From Chrysochromulina tobinii (Eukaryota > Haptophyta > Prymnesiales > Chrysochromulinaceae), in contig JWZX01002855.1 in NCBI GenBank assembly GCA_001275005.1, positions 1 through 21,910 on the forward strand: 21,910 nt of DNA. Direction: 5' to 3'. Of this stretch, positions 14,109-21,910 are shown piece after piece (position 1 is the stretch's first letter; each line of letters opens with the position of its first letter). Made by a program: the position numbers and the translations under genes. The notes below the pieces were generated by a model. That model had not been told where the DNA came from and ran no database searches. It was given only the letters and a program-made list of their open reading frames with translations.

Positions 14109-14171
14109 CGCGTTGAATTCAAAGTTAAGCACTTAACGCGGTTATGAGAGGGAAGAGGGAGGCGAGAAACG
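14109..14171. promoter_or_regulatory. Short divergent region with an inverted repeat
   Basis: Only 63 bp separate the ATG of the hydrolase (minus strand) from the first ATG of retroelement ORF1 (plus strand). GTTAAG-CA-CTTAAC at 14124-14137 is a 6-bp inverted repeat with a 2-bp spacer that could be a protein-binding site. Either this is a very compact bidirectional promoter, or the 5' UTR and promoter of one gene overlap the other. Confidence 0.35.
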
Positions 14172-16784
14172 ATGAACCCACAATCAAGTTCGGTAACGGT
14201 AAGCCCAAACGCCGCGGGCGTTTCAGGGTGTGACGAACCGGACCTCTCGAAATCGCACAATCCTTCGCCTTTCGATGGAGCCCATTCAGCGTCACTCGCC
14301 TCAGTCAATCAATCGCGCACACACACAATGCCAACTCGTGCCGCCACCGCACCTGCAGCTACCGTCGACCCACGCTTCGGCTTCGCGTACGTCGGCAACC
14401 CGGCCGACGCCGCAGGGCGCCGCAAAGCGCTCGTCGAGAACGACGTGCTGACCATCGGGCCAGACCACGTCTTCGTCAAGCTCCTGCCGGACGCACTCGA
14501 CCACGATACCTGGAAGCCCGAGATCGGCGTCCCTGTCTACGCGCTGCACCTCATCTTCCTCGGCGGAAGCATCATGGACAACTCGTGCTTCACTCAGGGA
14601 ATACACTTCTCCATTACCCCCGAGCGTCTGACCAAGTTCGTCAAGGACCTCGACTCAAGCGGCGAGGCGTGGGAGCCCTTCACGGGCGACGACATCGAGG
14701 CCATCCCGAAAGCCGCGGCGTCGATCACGGCGGTCCTCCGCAAGCTTCCGGACGATCAACGGGTCATCGCGGCGGCCGACCTCTTCTACGACTCGGCGGA
14801 CGCGAAGAACGCCGAGACGGGCACGTGGTACGACAAGATCACGCCGCAGCTGCTCACCTCGGGCGGCGGCGGCATGGACATGATCGCGCAATTCGGCTCC
14901 ATCATCCCGAATTGGTATACCAAGGACACACGCGCCAGCGAGGAGTTCAAGAGCGCGCTCGCGCAGATCCTCGGCTCGGTCGGACGCGATATCGGCAAGC
15001 TGCCGCCCATCGCGCAGGCCGCGGCCGTGGCGCAATGGTTCCACAGATCGTCCCCCCCGCACGATCTGGTCCTCTACATCCTCGACCCGTCCCTGGAGAT
15101 CGAGCGGCGCGCCGGCACCGACGATCAGACGCGCTACGCGCCCATCTTCATCGTCCACTGGCGCACGGCCTGCCCGTTCCTCCACAGGCTGTGGCCGCAC
15201 CCCGTGCTCGACATCCTCGTCGACACGGCGGGCCTCATGCTTAGCCTCGACATCGCCAGTGGCGCCGTCACGCCGCAAGGCATGCGCGCCCTGGCTATCG
15301 CAATGAAGGACCTCGAGGCCTTCGCCACCGGCCCCACCAACGAGGAGCGCACCGCGCAAGTCATCCACGCGCACAAGACCGCTGGGGACGACAAGGAGGA
15401 GACCGCGGACACAAAGGCGATGCTGCAAGCCGACACCGGCTACCAGGCGTTCCGCTCGGAGATCGCGGCGCACCGCATCGACGACCACATGGCCATCGCG
15501 ATGACCGCGATGGCAGCCCCGCACGCTGCGGGCATCCTCTTCCTCAACGGACTTCTGAAGTCCGACACGTTCTATAAGGAGCGCGGGGGCGCGCGCACGG
15601 ACGCCACCATCAACGCCATCTTCAACAAGGCGGTGGCAAAGAACGCCAAGGGCGAGGTGTGCGACGAGTGGACCAACCTCATCTCCGATGGCATTAGCAA
15701 GAAGCTCATCGGCGGCAGGTTCACCGAGATCCACTTCTGGAACGCCCTCAAGGCCGTCGTGGCCAAGCGAGAGGGCAAGACGGCGATGGAGAAGGTCGAC
15801 AAGCGCCTGGCCAAGGCTTCCGCCGCGGAGGTGTTCGCGGACCCGGAGGCCATGCGCTACCTCGAAAAGCCAGCGCGCGCCGTGATGGCGTGCCTAGGCT
15901 TTACGTCCACGGACGAGCATTCGTTCGCCTCCTTCTGGCACACGATTATGCGTCTGTCCGCGGCCATTGAGAACATGCCTGTCTCCTGCGCGCCGCGCAA
16001 AGGGCTGCGCAAGGCGCTGCTCGAGACCGTCCCGAAGCTCCTGCTCTGCCCGCAGTCCAGGTGGGAATGCATGCTGGCCACGCCGGCCACCGCCGTCAAG
16101 CGCATCGGCAACTTCGTCATCGCCGGACATGCGCTCAACGCCGCCAACACGCTGGACACGCACGTCTCCCGCATCATGCAGGAGCTCGAAGACGGATTGC
16201 ACGGCTATGCCCGCGACGCAGCCAACAACGTGTCCGACGGCGGCGACTCCACGCACAAGCCTGACCCAAAGTCGGGGCGAGGCTCGGAGCAAAAATCGGA
16301 GGTTGCGTGGGGATCGCATGCGACCAAATACGGCATCTATACGACTGCCGACGGGAAGCGCGTCGCGTGGGGCACGAACGTCATCACCGAGTTCGACACG
16401 GCGCCCGACCTCAAGGCCCACTGCCCTGCCCGGTTCGCCCCTGCCAGCACCCAACACGCCTGGTGCTACAACCCCGGGCGCTGCTGGGCGCAGGGCGGCG
16501 ACAAGGCGCACGAGCGGCTCCCCGACTTCCCTAAGGAAGCCTGCAAGGCCGCATCCATCGGCAGCCTCGCGACCCCCATCGATTGGGACGACTTCACGGT
16601 CACCATCAAGGCGCCCAGCGGCGGACGTAACGCCCACGGCAAACGCGAGCGCGAAGACGATGGACAGCCCCAAGCCGGCAAAGGCGCCGGCAAAGGCAAA
16701 GGCGGCGGCAAAGGCAAGGGAAAGGGTGGTGGACGCAACGGCGGCAAGGGCCGCGGCCGGGGTTTTCCGCGGCAGCCGCACTAG
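14172..16784 (+). CDS. Retroelement ORF1, Gag-like nucleic-acid-binding protein (870 aa)
   Basis: The frame starts at 14172 (ATG); a second ATG at 14328 (MPTRAAT), just before the better-structured sequence, is an equally good candidate and gives 818 residues. Residues 60-700 are mixed helical and globular without a recognised domain; TWYDKITPQLLTSGGG, AQWFHRSSPPHDLVLYI and VHWRTACPFLHRLWPH are prominent segments. Near the C-terminus C751-x13-C765-x5-C771-x8-H780 could bind zinc, an unusual spacing for a Gag knuckle. The last 37 residues are almost all Gly, Lys and Arg (GKGKGGGKGKGKGGGR type), suited to RNA binding and packaging. The Gag role is inferred from position before RT/RNase H, the C-terminal composition and the frameshift signal, not from homology I can name. 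Confidence 0.65.
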   Translation: MNPQSSSVTVSPNAAGVSGCDEPDLSKSHNPSPFDGAHSASLASVNQSRTHTMPTRAATAPAATVDPRFGFAYVGNPADAAGRRKALVENDVLTIGPDHVFVKLLPDALDHDTWKPEIGVPVYALHLIFLGGSIMDNSCFTQGIHFSITPERLTKFVKDLDSSGEAWEPFTGDDIEAIPKAAASITAVLRKLPDDQRVIAAADLFYDSADAKNAETGTWYDKITPQLLTSGGGGMDMIAQFGSIIPNWYTKDTRASEEFKSALAQILGSVGRDIGKLPPIAQAAAVAQWFHRSSPPHDLVLYILDPSLEIERRAGTDDQTRYAPIFIVHWRTACPFLHRLWPHPVLDILVDTAGLMLSLDIASGAVTPQGMRALAIAMKDLEAFATGPTNEERTAQVIHAHKTAGDDKEETADTKAMLQADTGYQAFRSEIAAHRIDDHMAIAMTAMAAPHAAGILFLNGLLKSDTFYKERGGARTDATINAIFNKAVAKNAKGEVCDEWTNLISDGISKKLIGGRFTEIHFWNALKAVVAKREGKTAMEKVDKRLAKASAAEVFADPEAMRYLEKPARAVMACLGFTSTDEHSFASFWHTIMRLSAAIENMPVSCAPRKGLRKALLETVPKLLLCPQSRWECMLATPATAVKRIGNFVIAGHALNAANTLDTHVSRIMQELEDGLHGYARDAANNVSDGGDSTHKPDPKSGRGSEQKSEVAWGSHATKYGIYTTADGKRVAWGTNVITEFDTAPDLKAHCPARFAPASTQHAWCYNPGRCWAQGGDKAHERLPDFPKEACKAASIGSLATPIDWDDFTVTIKAPSGGRNAHGKREREDDGQPQAGKGAGKGKGGGKGKGKGGGRNGGKGRGRGFPRQPH

Positions 16785-16790
16785 AGCGGC
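16760..16790 (+). promoter_or_regulatory. Candidate -1 programmed ribosomal frameshift signal
   Basis: The heptamer GGGTTTT at 16760-16766 reads G-GGT-TTT in the ORF1 frame, the canonical X-XXY-YYZ phase. A -1 slip enters the ORF2 frame, which has no stop from there through the ATG at 16943 and on to the RT region. Eight nucleotides downstream, GCCGC (16775-16779) pairs perfectly with GCGGC (16786-16790) around a 6-nt loop containing the ORF1 stop TAG (16782-16784). Heptamer, phase, spacing and hairpin all fit. A 5-bp stem is short, and no pseudoknot was worked out. Confidence 0.6.
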
Positions 16791-16942
16791 GTAAGCCCAG
16801 CCCCAGCCCCCTCGAGGCGCCCAGTGAGGCGCCCACCGCGCCGAACGCCGACGACGGCCTCGCGACGCCTGGACAACCCGAGCCCGGCAGCCTCACGCAG
16901 GCGGGCCTTGAGCCCGGCGGAGGCACGGACAGCGATCACGAC

Positions 16943-19447
16943 ATGCACGCGCATTTTGCCGAAGGGACTTGCGCCCCCCAGCCGAGCAAGCGGCGGATGC
17001 GCGACGCCGAGGCGAGCACGGCGCCGGCTCACGCCGCGCAGAACGCCCCTCGGGCCGAGACCCCCCTGCAGGCGCCCAACCCAGGCCCGGCGGCGGAAGC
17101 GGCAACCGACGGTGACGAGGCGCGTAAGCGGGCGCGGCGCATCGAAAGATTCGCCCCCCCAACGCCATACGAGATCGCCATGGCAGCGGCCACCGCGACG
17201 GCGGCCCGCATGGCGGCAGGGCGCGCACACGACTGGTCGGCGCGGGACCCCCCCGCCGACGAGCTGGGCGTCGCAAATCACACGCGCGGCGTCGCCTCGG
17301 CGGTGCCCAGCACGCGTAGGAAGCAGATCGGCAGGGCCGCGTTGCGGCCCGAGCCCGCGGCCGTCCCTAACGGGTCGAACACGCCAAAGGCCGCAGCAAC
17401 ACACGTTGCCAAAGGAGCGTGCGACACCGCCGCGAGCGCTCTTACAGCGCCGACTCCTGGCATGCCGCAACATTGCGCCACTAGGGCCATATCGATGCCT
17501 GTGCCCGCGGGCGAGCCCGAGGCGACGCGAGTCCCAGAGGCAGGCTCGACCGCAGGCACAGAAGAACGCGTCGCCAACGGAGCGTGCGCCATTGCCGCGC
17601 CGACTCCCGGCACGCCCGACAGACAGGCCATCAGAGCCACGTCATTGCCTGCACCCGCGGCCGAGCCCGGAGCGACAATAGTCCCCGAAGGAGACTCGCC
17701 AACGGTCGCAGGGGAAGGCGCCACGAGCAGCAAGCGCACCATCGATGCGCCGAGCCTTGGCGACCAGACGGGCCGCGCCGACAAGGCCGCCCGCATTTCA
17801 CGGGCAACGCCCGTGGCTGTCCCTGACGGGTCAAGCAAATGCGTAGCCAACGGAACGCGCGCACTTGCCGCGCCAACTCCCGGCACGCTCGACAGACAGG
17901 CCATCAGGGCCACGTCACTGCCTGCACCCGCGGCCAAGCCCGGAGCGACAACAGTCCCCGAAGGAGGCTCGCCAACGGTCGCAGAGGAAGGCGTCGCCGG
18001 CGGCTTGCGCGCCAGCGTTGCGCCAAGCCCCGGCCACCCGACGGGCTGCGCCGATACGGCCGCCCCCACTGTAATGACGTCGCCCGCGACCGACCCTGAC
18101 GGGTCCAGCGCACCAACGGTCACGACCGGGTGGCTGAGCGTCGCGACGCGCGACGCGGCGATCCTTCTGATCCCAGTGGCGCACCACCCGAGTGTGGGCG
18201 CTTGCGCCATGATCTCCCTACGGAAACCGCAGGAGCTCTTCGGCGCAGTGCGAGACGCACATCGTGAGGCGGCGGCGCAGAGCGCCGAGCTCGCCACGGG
18301 CATCTCTCAGGGCCTCGAAACTGTCTACGCGGCCACCGTCAAGTGCTTCGGACAGCCGGACGTCATCGTTATGGTCCCCTGGGCTATGCCTCCCACTTGC
18401 GTCCTCACGTCGGCGACGCAACGGGACGAGGCCGCCGCAAACGGGCAACGGACGGCGTGGTGCACCCTCGACGCGCTCGACGGTCACATCGCCAGTTTCC
18501 CCGTCGGAGCGGCCTTCTTGCGCATCGCGGCGCTGACCACCGTCGGCGCACACGGCGCGCAGAACGCTGGCACGTGGGCGTCCTCGCGCCCTATGGTCCG
18601 CGCACGCACGGCCCACACTCTCGCATCGACCGGACCCCCGCTCATTGCACCGGAGGCGCTCGAGCGACAGCGGACGGCCTTCTTCGAGCAGGAAGCTGCC
18701 AGGGGAGCCGAGATCCGCGCGCTCCTAGTCGCGGCCGATCCGGGCACGGGCGAACTTATCGCCATGGCCGACAAGGTGATGACGGCGGCGGACTATCGGA
18801 TGGAGCTCCCGTTCCCGGTGAACGGGCTGCCCGATTTCTCGTCCAGCTCGCTACGCACGCTGCCCTTCGTGGAGAGGCCGCTACAGCTCAGCACGAGCTG
18901 GCTGGCTCGCCTCCCGCCGCAGCAGGTGCCACCGGGGTTCAAACCCCAACCGTGGCAAAACATCCTACGCGGCTGGGCGCGTCGAGCGTGCTGCGCCTCG
19001 CTCAACCAGACCGCCAGCCGCGATTTTGAGTGCTACGCGAACGGCTCCTCGACGCAGAGGCGCCCCGAGTACATCTGCATCGGCCCCGGCGGCGCCAAGG
19101 AGCTCGCCCACGCCGATGGCATCGGCACGTACAACGCCCTCACCATCGTGTGGGAGCTCGACCCGGCTACCGGACTGTACGACAAGCTCGACTTCGAACG
19201 GCCAGGGCGCACGCACTGGGTCCTTAACATGCTACGTCAGCTCCTCGGAGAACACGAGGACCATCAGCTCCTGTCGCTCATCATGCACCGCATCCTCGAG
19301 GGCTTCGCTCAGCTCCTGGACGTATTCGTGCGTGACGAGTGGCTGCCCAAGCAGACCCCCGAGCTGCGCACGCTCCTCGCCGAGCGATCGGCCACGCTCG
19401 GCCCGCGACAAGCGCGACCATTCGACACGAGCGGCTACACGGACGAA
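16943..19447 (+). CDS. Retroelement ORF2, 5' part: low-complexity spacer, unknown domain and divergent reverse transcriptase
   Basis: Numbered from the ATG at 16943, although translation may enter at 16767 by frameshifting from ORF1 (frame open from 16631). Residues 1-400 are Ala/Pro/Thr-rich with a 91-residue repeat. Residues about 405-600 form a more ordered domain I do not recognise (ILLIPVAHHPSVGACAMISL, FPVGAAFLRIAAL). From about 665 (GFKPQPWQNILRGWARRACC) the sequence looks like an RT: RPEYICIGPGG, a possible motif A around D740 (IVWELDPATGLYDKLDF), a helix near 787 (ILEGFAQLLDVFVRDEW) at the place of motif B, then GYTD at 831-834. The spacing D740 to YTD of about 94 residues suits a palm, but motifs A and B are weak and could be missing. 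The computed frame runs on to 19966, but after 19447 it becomes Arg/His-rich nonsense while sense continues in another frame. Confidence 0.6.
17573..17993 (+). repeat. 273-bp (91-residue) repeat in the N-terminal spacer of ORF2
   Basis: Two well-conserved blocks start at GCCAACGG (17573 and 17846), 273 bp apart, and match for about 148 bp, encoding APTPGT-x-DRQAIRATSLPAPAA and PEG-x-SPTVA both times. A more diverged copy (VAKGACDTAA, then APTPGMPQ) begins near 17408. The period is a multiple of three, so the reading frame is kept. Confidence 0.8.
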
Positions 19448-19448
19448 C

Positions 19449-21910
19449 TACAAACTCGAGTTCGTGAGCCCCGAGCTTCTCGCCGCCGGCGCGCGCATCT
19501 GGCGCACGGCCTGCCGCGAATGCAACTACTGGCTCTCCGAGAAGGCATGCGCGGGCACGGTCTTGGACTACATCGGCGGCAGGCTCGTACTCAACGGCGG
19601 CTTTGGGTGCATCTCGCCCTCCAAGCGCGCACGCGCCATCGCCGATTCGGAGGCGGCCATCGGCGGCCGCCTCACGCGCGAGCAGCTCGAGTCGCACAAC
19701 TCCTTCTTGGTGCACGTGCACGAATGGCTCGACTTCCCCATGGGCACGCTCAAAGGGCTCTCCGCGCCCCTCAAGCTCCCGGGCTCCCCCGAGCAGCGGG
19801 CGACGCTGAGCGAACACGTGCGCGCGCAGCATCGCAGGATCATCGAGCTCCTGCAAACGAGGCACGCAGCCAGCTTCTGGAGCGGCGTCGACGAGGCCGC
19901 GCGCATCGGCGGAAGCGAGGACGGAGCCGGCTTCGAGGCAGTCATCTTCGCGCCGCGCATCACTAGCGACGCGTGCTCGGACGTCGAGCACCCGCACATT
20001 TGCGGCGTCTGCAATGGACTCTATTTCCGGTTCCCCCTCGAGGGCGCATGGCGGCGGCGGCACATCACGCTCACGGAGGCGTGCGGCACCATCCTCGCGC
20101 TGACCATCTTCGCCAAATATTTCCCCCGCGACGAGCTGCTCGTCGAGAGCGACGCGACGGCCTCCCTTGCTACGGCGGCGGCCGCCGCCGTGGCGGACGA
20201 TCTGATCTACATACGGCGGCGCGCCGAGCAGATCGGCGCCTTCCAGGAGGCTACGCGACGCGCCTGGCTCCTACACTGCAAGGGCTGGGCCAACGCGCTC
20301 TCGGACGCGGGTTCGCGCGACAAGATGTCGGTAATGTACTCGATGGCAGCAGCGATGGGCATCCGGCTGCGAGAGGTTCCCATCCCCGACGACGCGCTCG
20401 CGTTCATGCAGGACGTCCTCGATAATACGTCCGAGGCGGACCATGGGCTCGCCGTGCACGACACGTCCCTCGGGACGCACAATCTCAGCATGTCCGGCGA
20501 CATGCCGATTGCTCACCTCCCGATGATCGAGCTCCTCCTCGTGCTCGACGAGATGCTGCGCATCGGGGAACATGAGAGGGCGAACAGACTCGGCACAACC
20601 GAGGCAACCGAATGGGCCATCGCGGCACAGGCGCGCGCAGTCGCCGAACGCGCAGGCGCCACTCTCGACCGGCGACCCTATAACAGCGCGCTCCTCATCG
20701 TCGTCGCGGTACAAGCCGCATGCCGATGCCTACGCAGGCCTCACATGTTCCCCTCGGTCGGCTTCGCGGCAGGCTATACGGAGCGCGTGTGCGAAACCCG
20801 TTGCACGGAGAGTTTATGCAGAACATGGATGCTCGAAATTGAGCTGCAAACGCGCGCGGAAGCCGCAAGCGCGGCCCGGGAGACGCGGCACGGAAACACA
20901 ACCGGCTGGGCCACTGCCGCCGCGAGCCGCGAGGCCGCCCTTGCCCTCGGGCTCCCCGCAGGGCAGCACCCAACGGCATGGTGGCAGAACCAACGTGAGT
21001 CGCACGCGGCTGACGCACGACGGGCAGAGCGCGTCGCCGCCGCCGCGCAAGCTCGAATCGACGACCTGCTCCGGCAAGCCGCCAGGTCGCAGCGCGAACA
21101 GCGGGCGGCGCGCCGAGAGGCACGTCGAAGCATGCGAGACGAACGAGACACTGCTCGCGCGGAGCGCGACCGGGCTCGCGCCGAACTCGAGGACGCCCGC
21201 GCGCAGCTGCCCGCGCGCGAGGAGGAGTACAGGCAGATGCAGGAGCGGCTCTCCAACGCGCACAGCGCAGTGCGCGCCCGCCTCGCCGAGGGCGACGTAG
21301 TCCCGCGCGAGCGCCCCGAACGCAGCGTCGCACACGACCCAGCCGAGGGCGACCAATTTCACGCAATTGCGCGGATTCCGCCTCCCCCGCTTCCGGAGGG
21401 CGCAGTAGCTTGGTGCGCCTGCCCCGCATGCCCGTTACCTGTTTACCCGGGCGGGGGGCAATTCTGCGACCTATGCTGGCCGGTCACCTGCGGCTGCACG
21501 TGCATGTGTCAGTGCCAGTGCGACTTAGCTGAGCGCGCACCGCGGCGACGTCGCCTCAACGACATGGCGCACCACCCGCATCACGTCGACCAAGACCTCG
21601 CTGAGCAGGCCATGCGAGTCTTTAAGGAATGGCTCGGGATCAGGCGCGTCGCCTGGCTCGAATGGCGGACCACGGTCGCGCAGCTGCCACACTTCGACCT
21701 CAACGATTCCGACGCGTCGGAAGACGAAGCGCCAATGGGCGGTATGCACTCGACGTCGAGGGGCGTGCACAATCTCGCCATGACTGGTGACATGCCCATC
21801 GCTCAGTATTCGATGGACGAGCTCCTCGACCTCCTCGACCACGCCCTTGACAACGATGCGACAGCTGCAGACGCGGCTCGCCTCACCGTCCTGATCGCCC
21901 AACGTACGGG
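19449..21910 (+). CDS. Retroelement ORF2, 3' part: RT end, RNase H and C-terminal extension (partial)
   Basis: This frame is open for about 820 codons to the last base of the window. It begins with YKLEFVSPELLAAG, directly completing the GYTD of the preceding frame. The end of the RT follows (WLSEKACAGTVLDYIGGRL, then CISPSKRARAI). RNase H has all four acidic residues: D in ITSDACSD (nt 19968), E in ITLTEACGTI (20076), D in LLVESDATASL (20151) and D in GWANALSDAGSR (20304), with the family's H-x-x-G-x-x-N pattern before the last. Beyond about 20330 the extension contains a first HNLSMSGDMPIA motif (about 20480), a Glu/Arg/Ala coiled coil (about 21000-21290), 11 cysteines at 21414-21525 ending in a C-x-C array, and a second HNLAMTGDMPIA motif (about 21769). 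No integrase or tyrosine recombinase is seen. Confidence 0.72.
19935..20330 (+). other. RNase H domain of the retroelement
   Basis: The D-E-D-D tetrad appears in the order and approximate spacing expected: first strand (FAPRITSDACSD), glutamate helix (ITLTEACGTILALTIFA), third acidic residue on a strand (DELLVESDATASL) and last in a helix after a basic/His segment (WLLHCKGWANALSDAGSRD). The N-x-x-S/A-D-A-x-SR ending is typical of retrotransposon-encoded RNase H. The active site is intact in this copy. Confidence 0.78.
20994..21290 (+). other. Predicted long coiled coil in the ORF2 extension
   Basis: About 95 residues consist almost entirely of Ala, Arg, Glu, Gln, Asp and Leu, without proline except one (AQLPAREEEY). 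The RDERDTARAERDRARAELED stretch shows a regular charged pattern typical of a single long helix or coiled coil. A role in self-association is plausible but inferred. Confidence 0.55.
21414..21527 (+). other. Cysteine cluster with a C-x-C array
   Basis: Eleven cysteines in about 38 residues: C-x-C-x2-C, then C-x2-C, then six cysteines alternating with single residues (CGCTCMCQCQC). The first part could form one zinc ribbon; the alternating part resembles metallothionein-like or other metal-cluster sequences. A Pro-rich linker precedes it and an RRRR cluster follows. Metal binding is inferred from the pattern. Confidence 0.6.

Larger units (their letters stand above)
14172..21910 (+). mobile_element. 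Retroelement (Gag-like ORF1 plus reverse transcriptase/RNase H ORF2), open at the right edge
   Basis: Two long consecutive plus-strand ORFs have the Gag-Pol layout: a first ORF ending in a Cys/His cluster and basic Gly/Lys/Arg tail, then a second in the -1 frame with an RT-like palm, a complete RNase H and a long C-terminal extension. A slippery heptamer and hairpin sit at the junction. The RNase H (LxxHCKGWANALSDAGSR) resembles those of DIRS-like and Ty3-like elements more than LINEs. No integrase, tyrosine recombinase, LTR or target-site duplication is visible; the element runs off the window, and its left end could lie upstream of 14172. The class is unresolved. One frame break in the RT suggests a dead copy or a base error. 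Confidence 0.7.

Noticed and set aside
14655-18303. Several long minus-strand open frames (such as 14655-15734, 15894-16781 and 17278-18303)
   Set aside because: All mirror the two retroelement ORFs; their composition is that of antisense GC-rich coding DNA and no domain is seen.
18930-18955. tRNA T-arm-like GGGGTTCAAACCCC
   Set aside because: No acceptor, D or anticodon arm surrounds it, the loop does not fit a 5-bp T stem, and it lies inside the RT coding region.
19449-19966. Continuation of the upstream ORF2 frame to a stop at 19966
   Set aside because: After 19447 it turns Arg/His/Leu-rich with no domain, while the neighbouring frame carries clear RT and RNase H sequence.
19449-21910. 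Integrase or tyrosine recombinase in the ORF2 extension
   Set aside because: I looked for an HHCC plus DDE arrangement and for an R-H-x-x-R-Y pattern and saw neither; it may lie beyond the window.

Overview
The window looks like GC-rich nuclear DNA of a unicellular eukaryote, most likely an alga such as a haptophyte; the lineage is inference. The evidence is a RING-H2 protein with a ubiquitin-interacting motif, a TRP-type cation channel with N-terminal repeats, a very long proline-rich membrane protein like those common in algae, a possible AATAAA signal, long single-exon frames on both strands, and no operons, Shine-Dalgarno sites or bacterial-style gene packing.

Layout. 1-352: short tandem and palindromic repeats. 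353-1537 (+): RING-H2/UIM ubiquitin ligase-like protein. 1538-2183: intergenic, with a polyA-like signal, degenerate GGAGCC repeats and a 32-bp tandem repeat running into the 3' end of the next gene. 2184-3227 (-): Ala/Pro-rich protein with an NLS. 3511-9189 (+): 1892-residue proline-rich, single-pass, coiled-coil protein. 9319/9419-11935 (-): TRPV-like channel, whose 3' end seems to carry a one-base frame break before a leucine-zipper tail. 12108-14108 (-): DUF2235-like serine hydrolase with a 35-residue tandem repeat at its N-terminus. 14172 to the window edge (+): a retroelement.

The retroelement is the most interesting part. ORF1 (14172-16784) is Gag-like, ending in a Cys/His cluster and a Gly/Lys/Arg tail. 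ORF2 lies in the -1 frame. A heptamer G-GGT-TTT sits in phase 18 nt before the ORF1 stop sequence ends, followed after 8 nt by a perfect 5-bp GC hairpin: the layout of a -1 ribosomal frameshift signal. ORF2 carries a divergent reverse transcriptase whose apparent YTDD catalytic motif is broken by one extra base at 19445-19448. In the following frame it has an RNase H with all four acidic residues (D-E-D-D), then an unusual C-terminal extension: a coiled coil, an 11-cysteine cluster with a C-x-C array, and two copies of an HNL-x-M-x-GDMPIA motif. That frame is open to the last base, so the 3' end, any LTR or terminal repeat and any integrase or tyrosine recombinase lie outside the window.

The cellular genes show no common pathway. 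The two minus-strand genes at 9319-14108 lie head to tail. The hydrolase and retroelement ORF1 start divergently only about 63 bp apart, so the 5' limit of the element is unclear.
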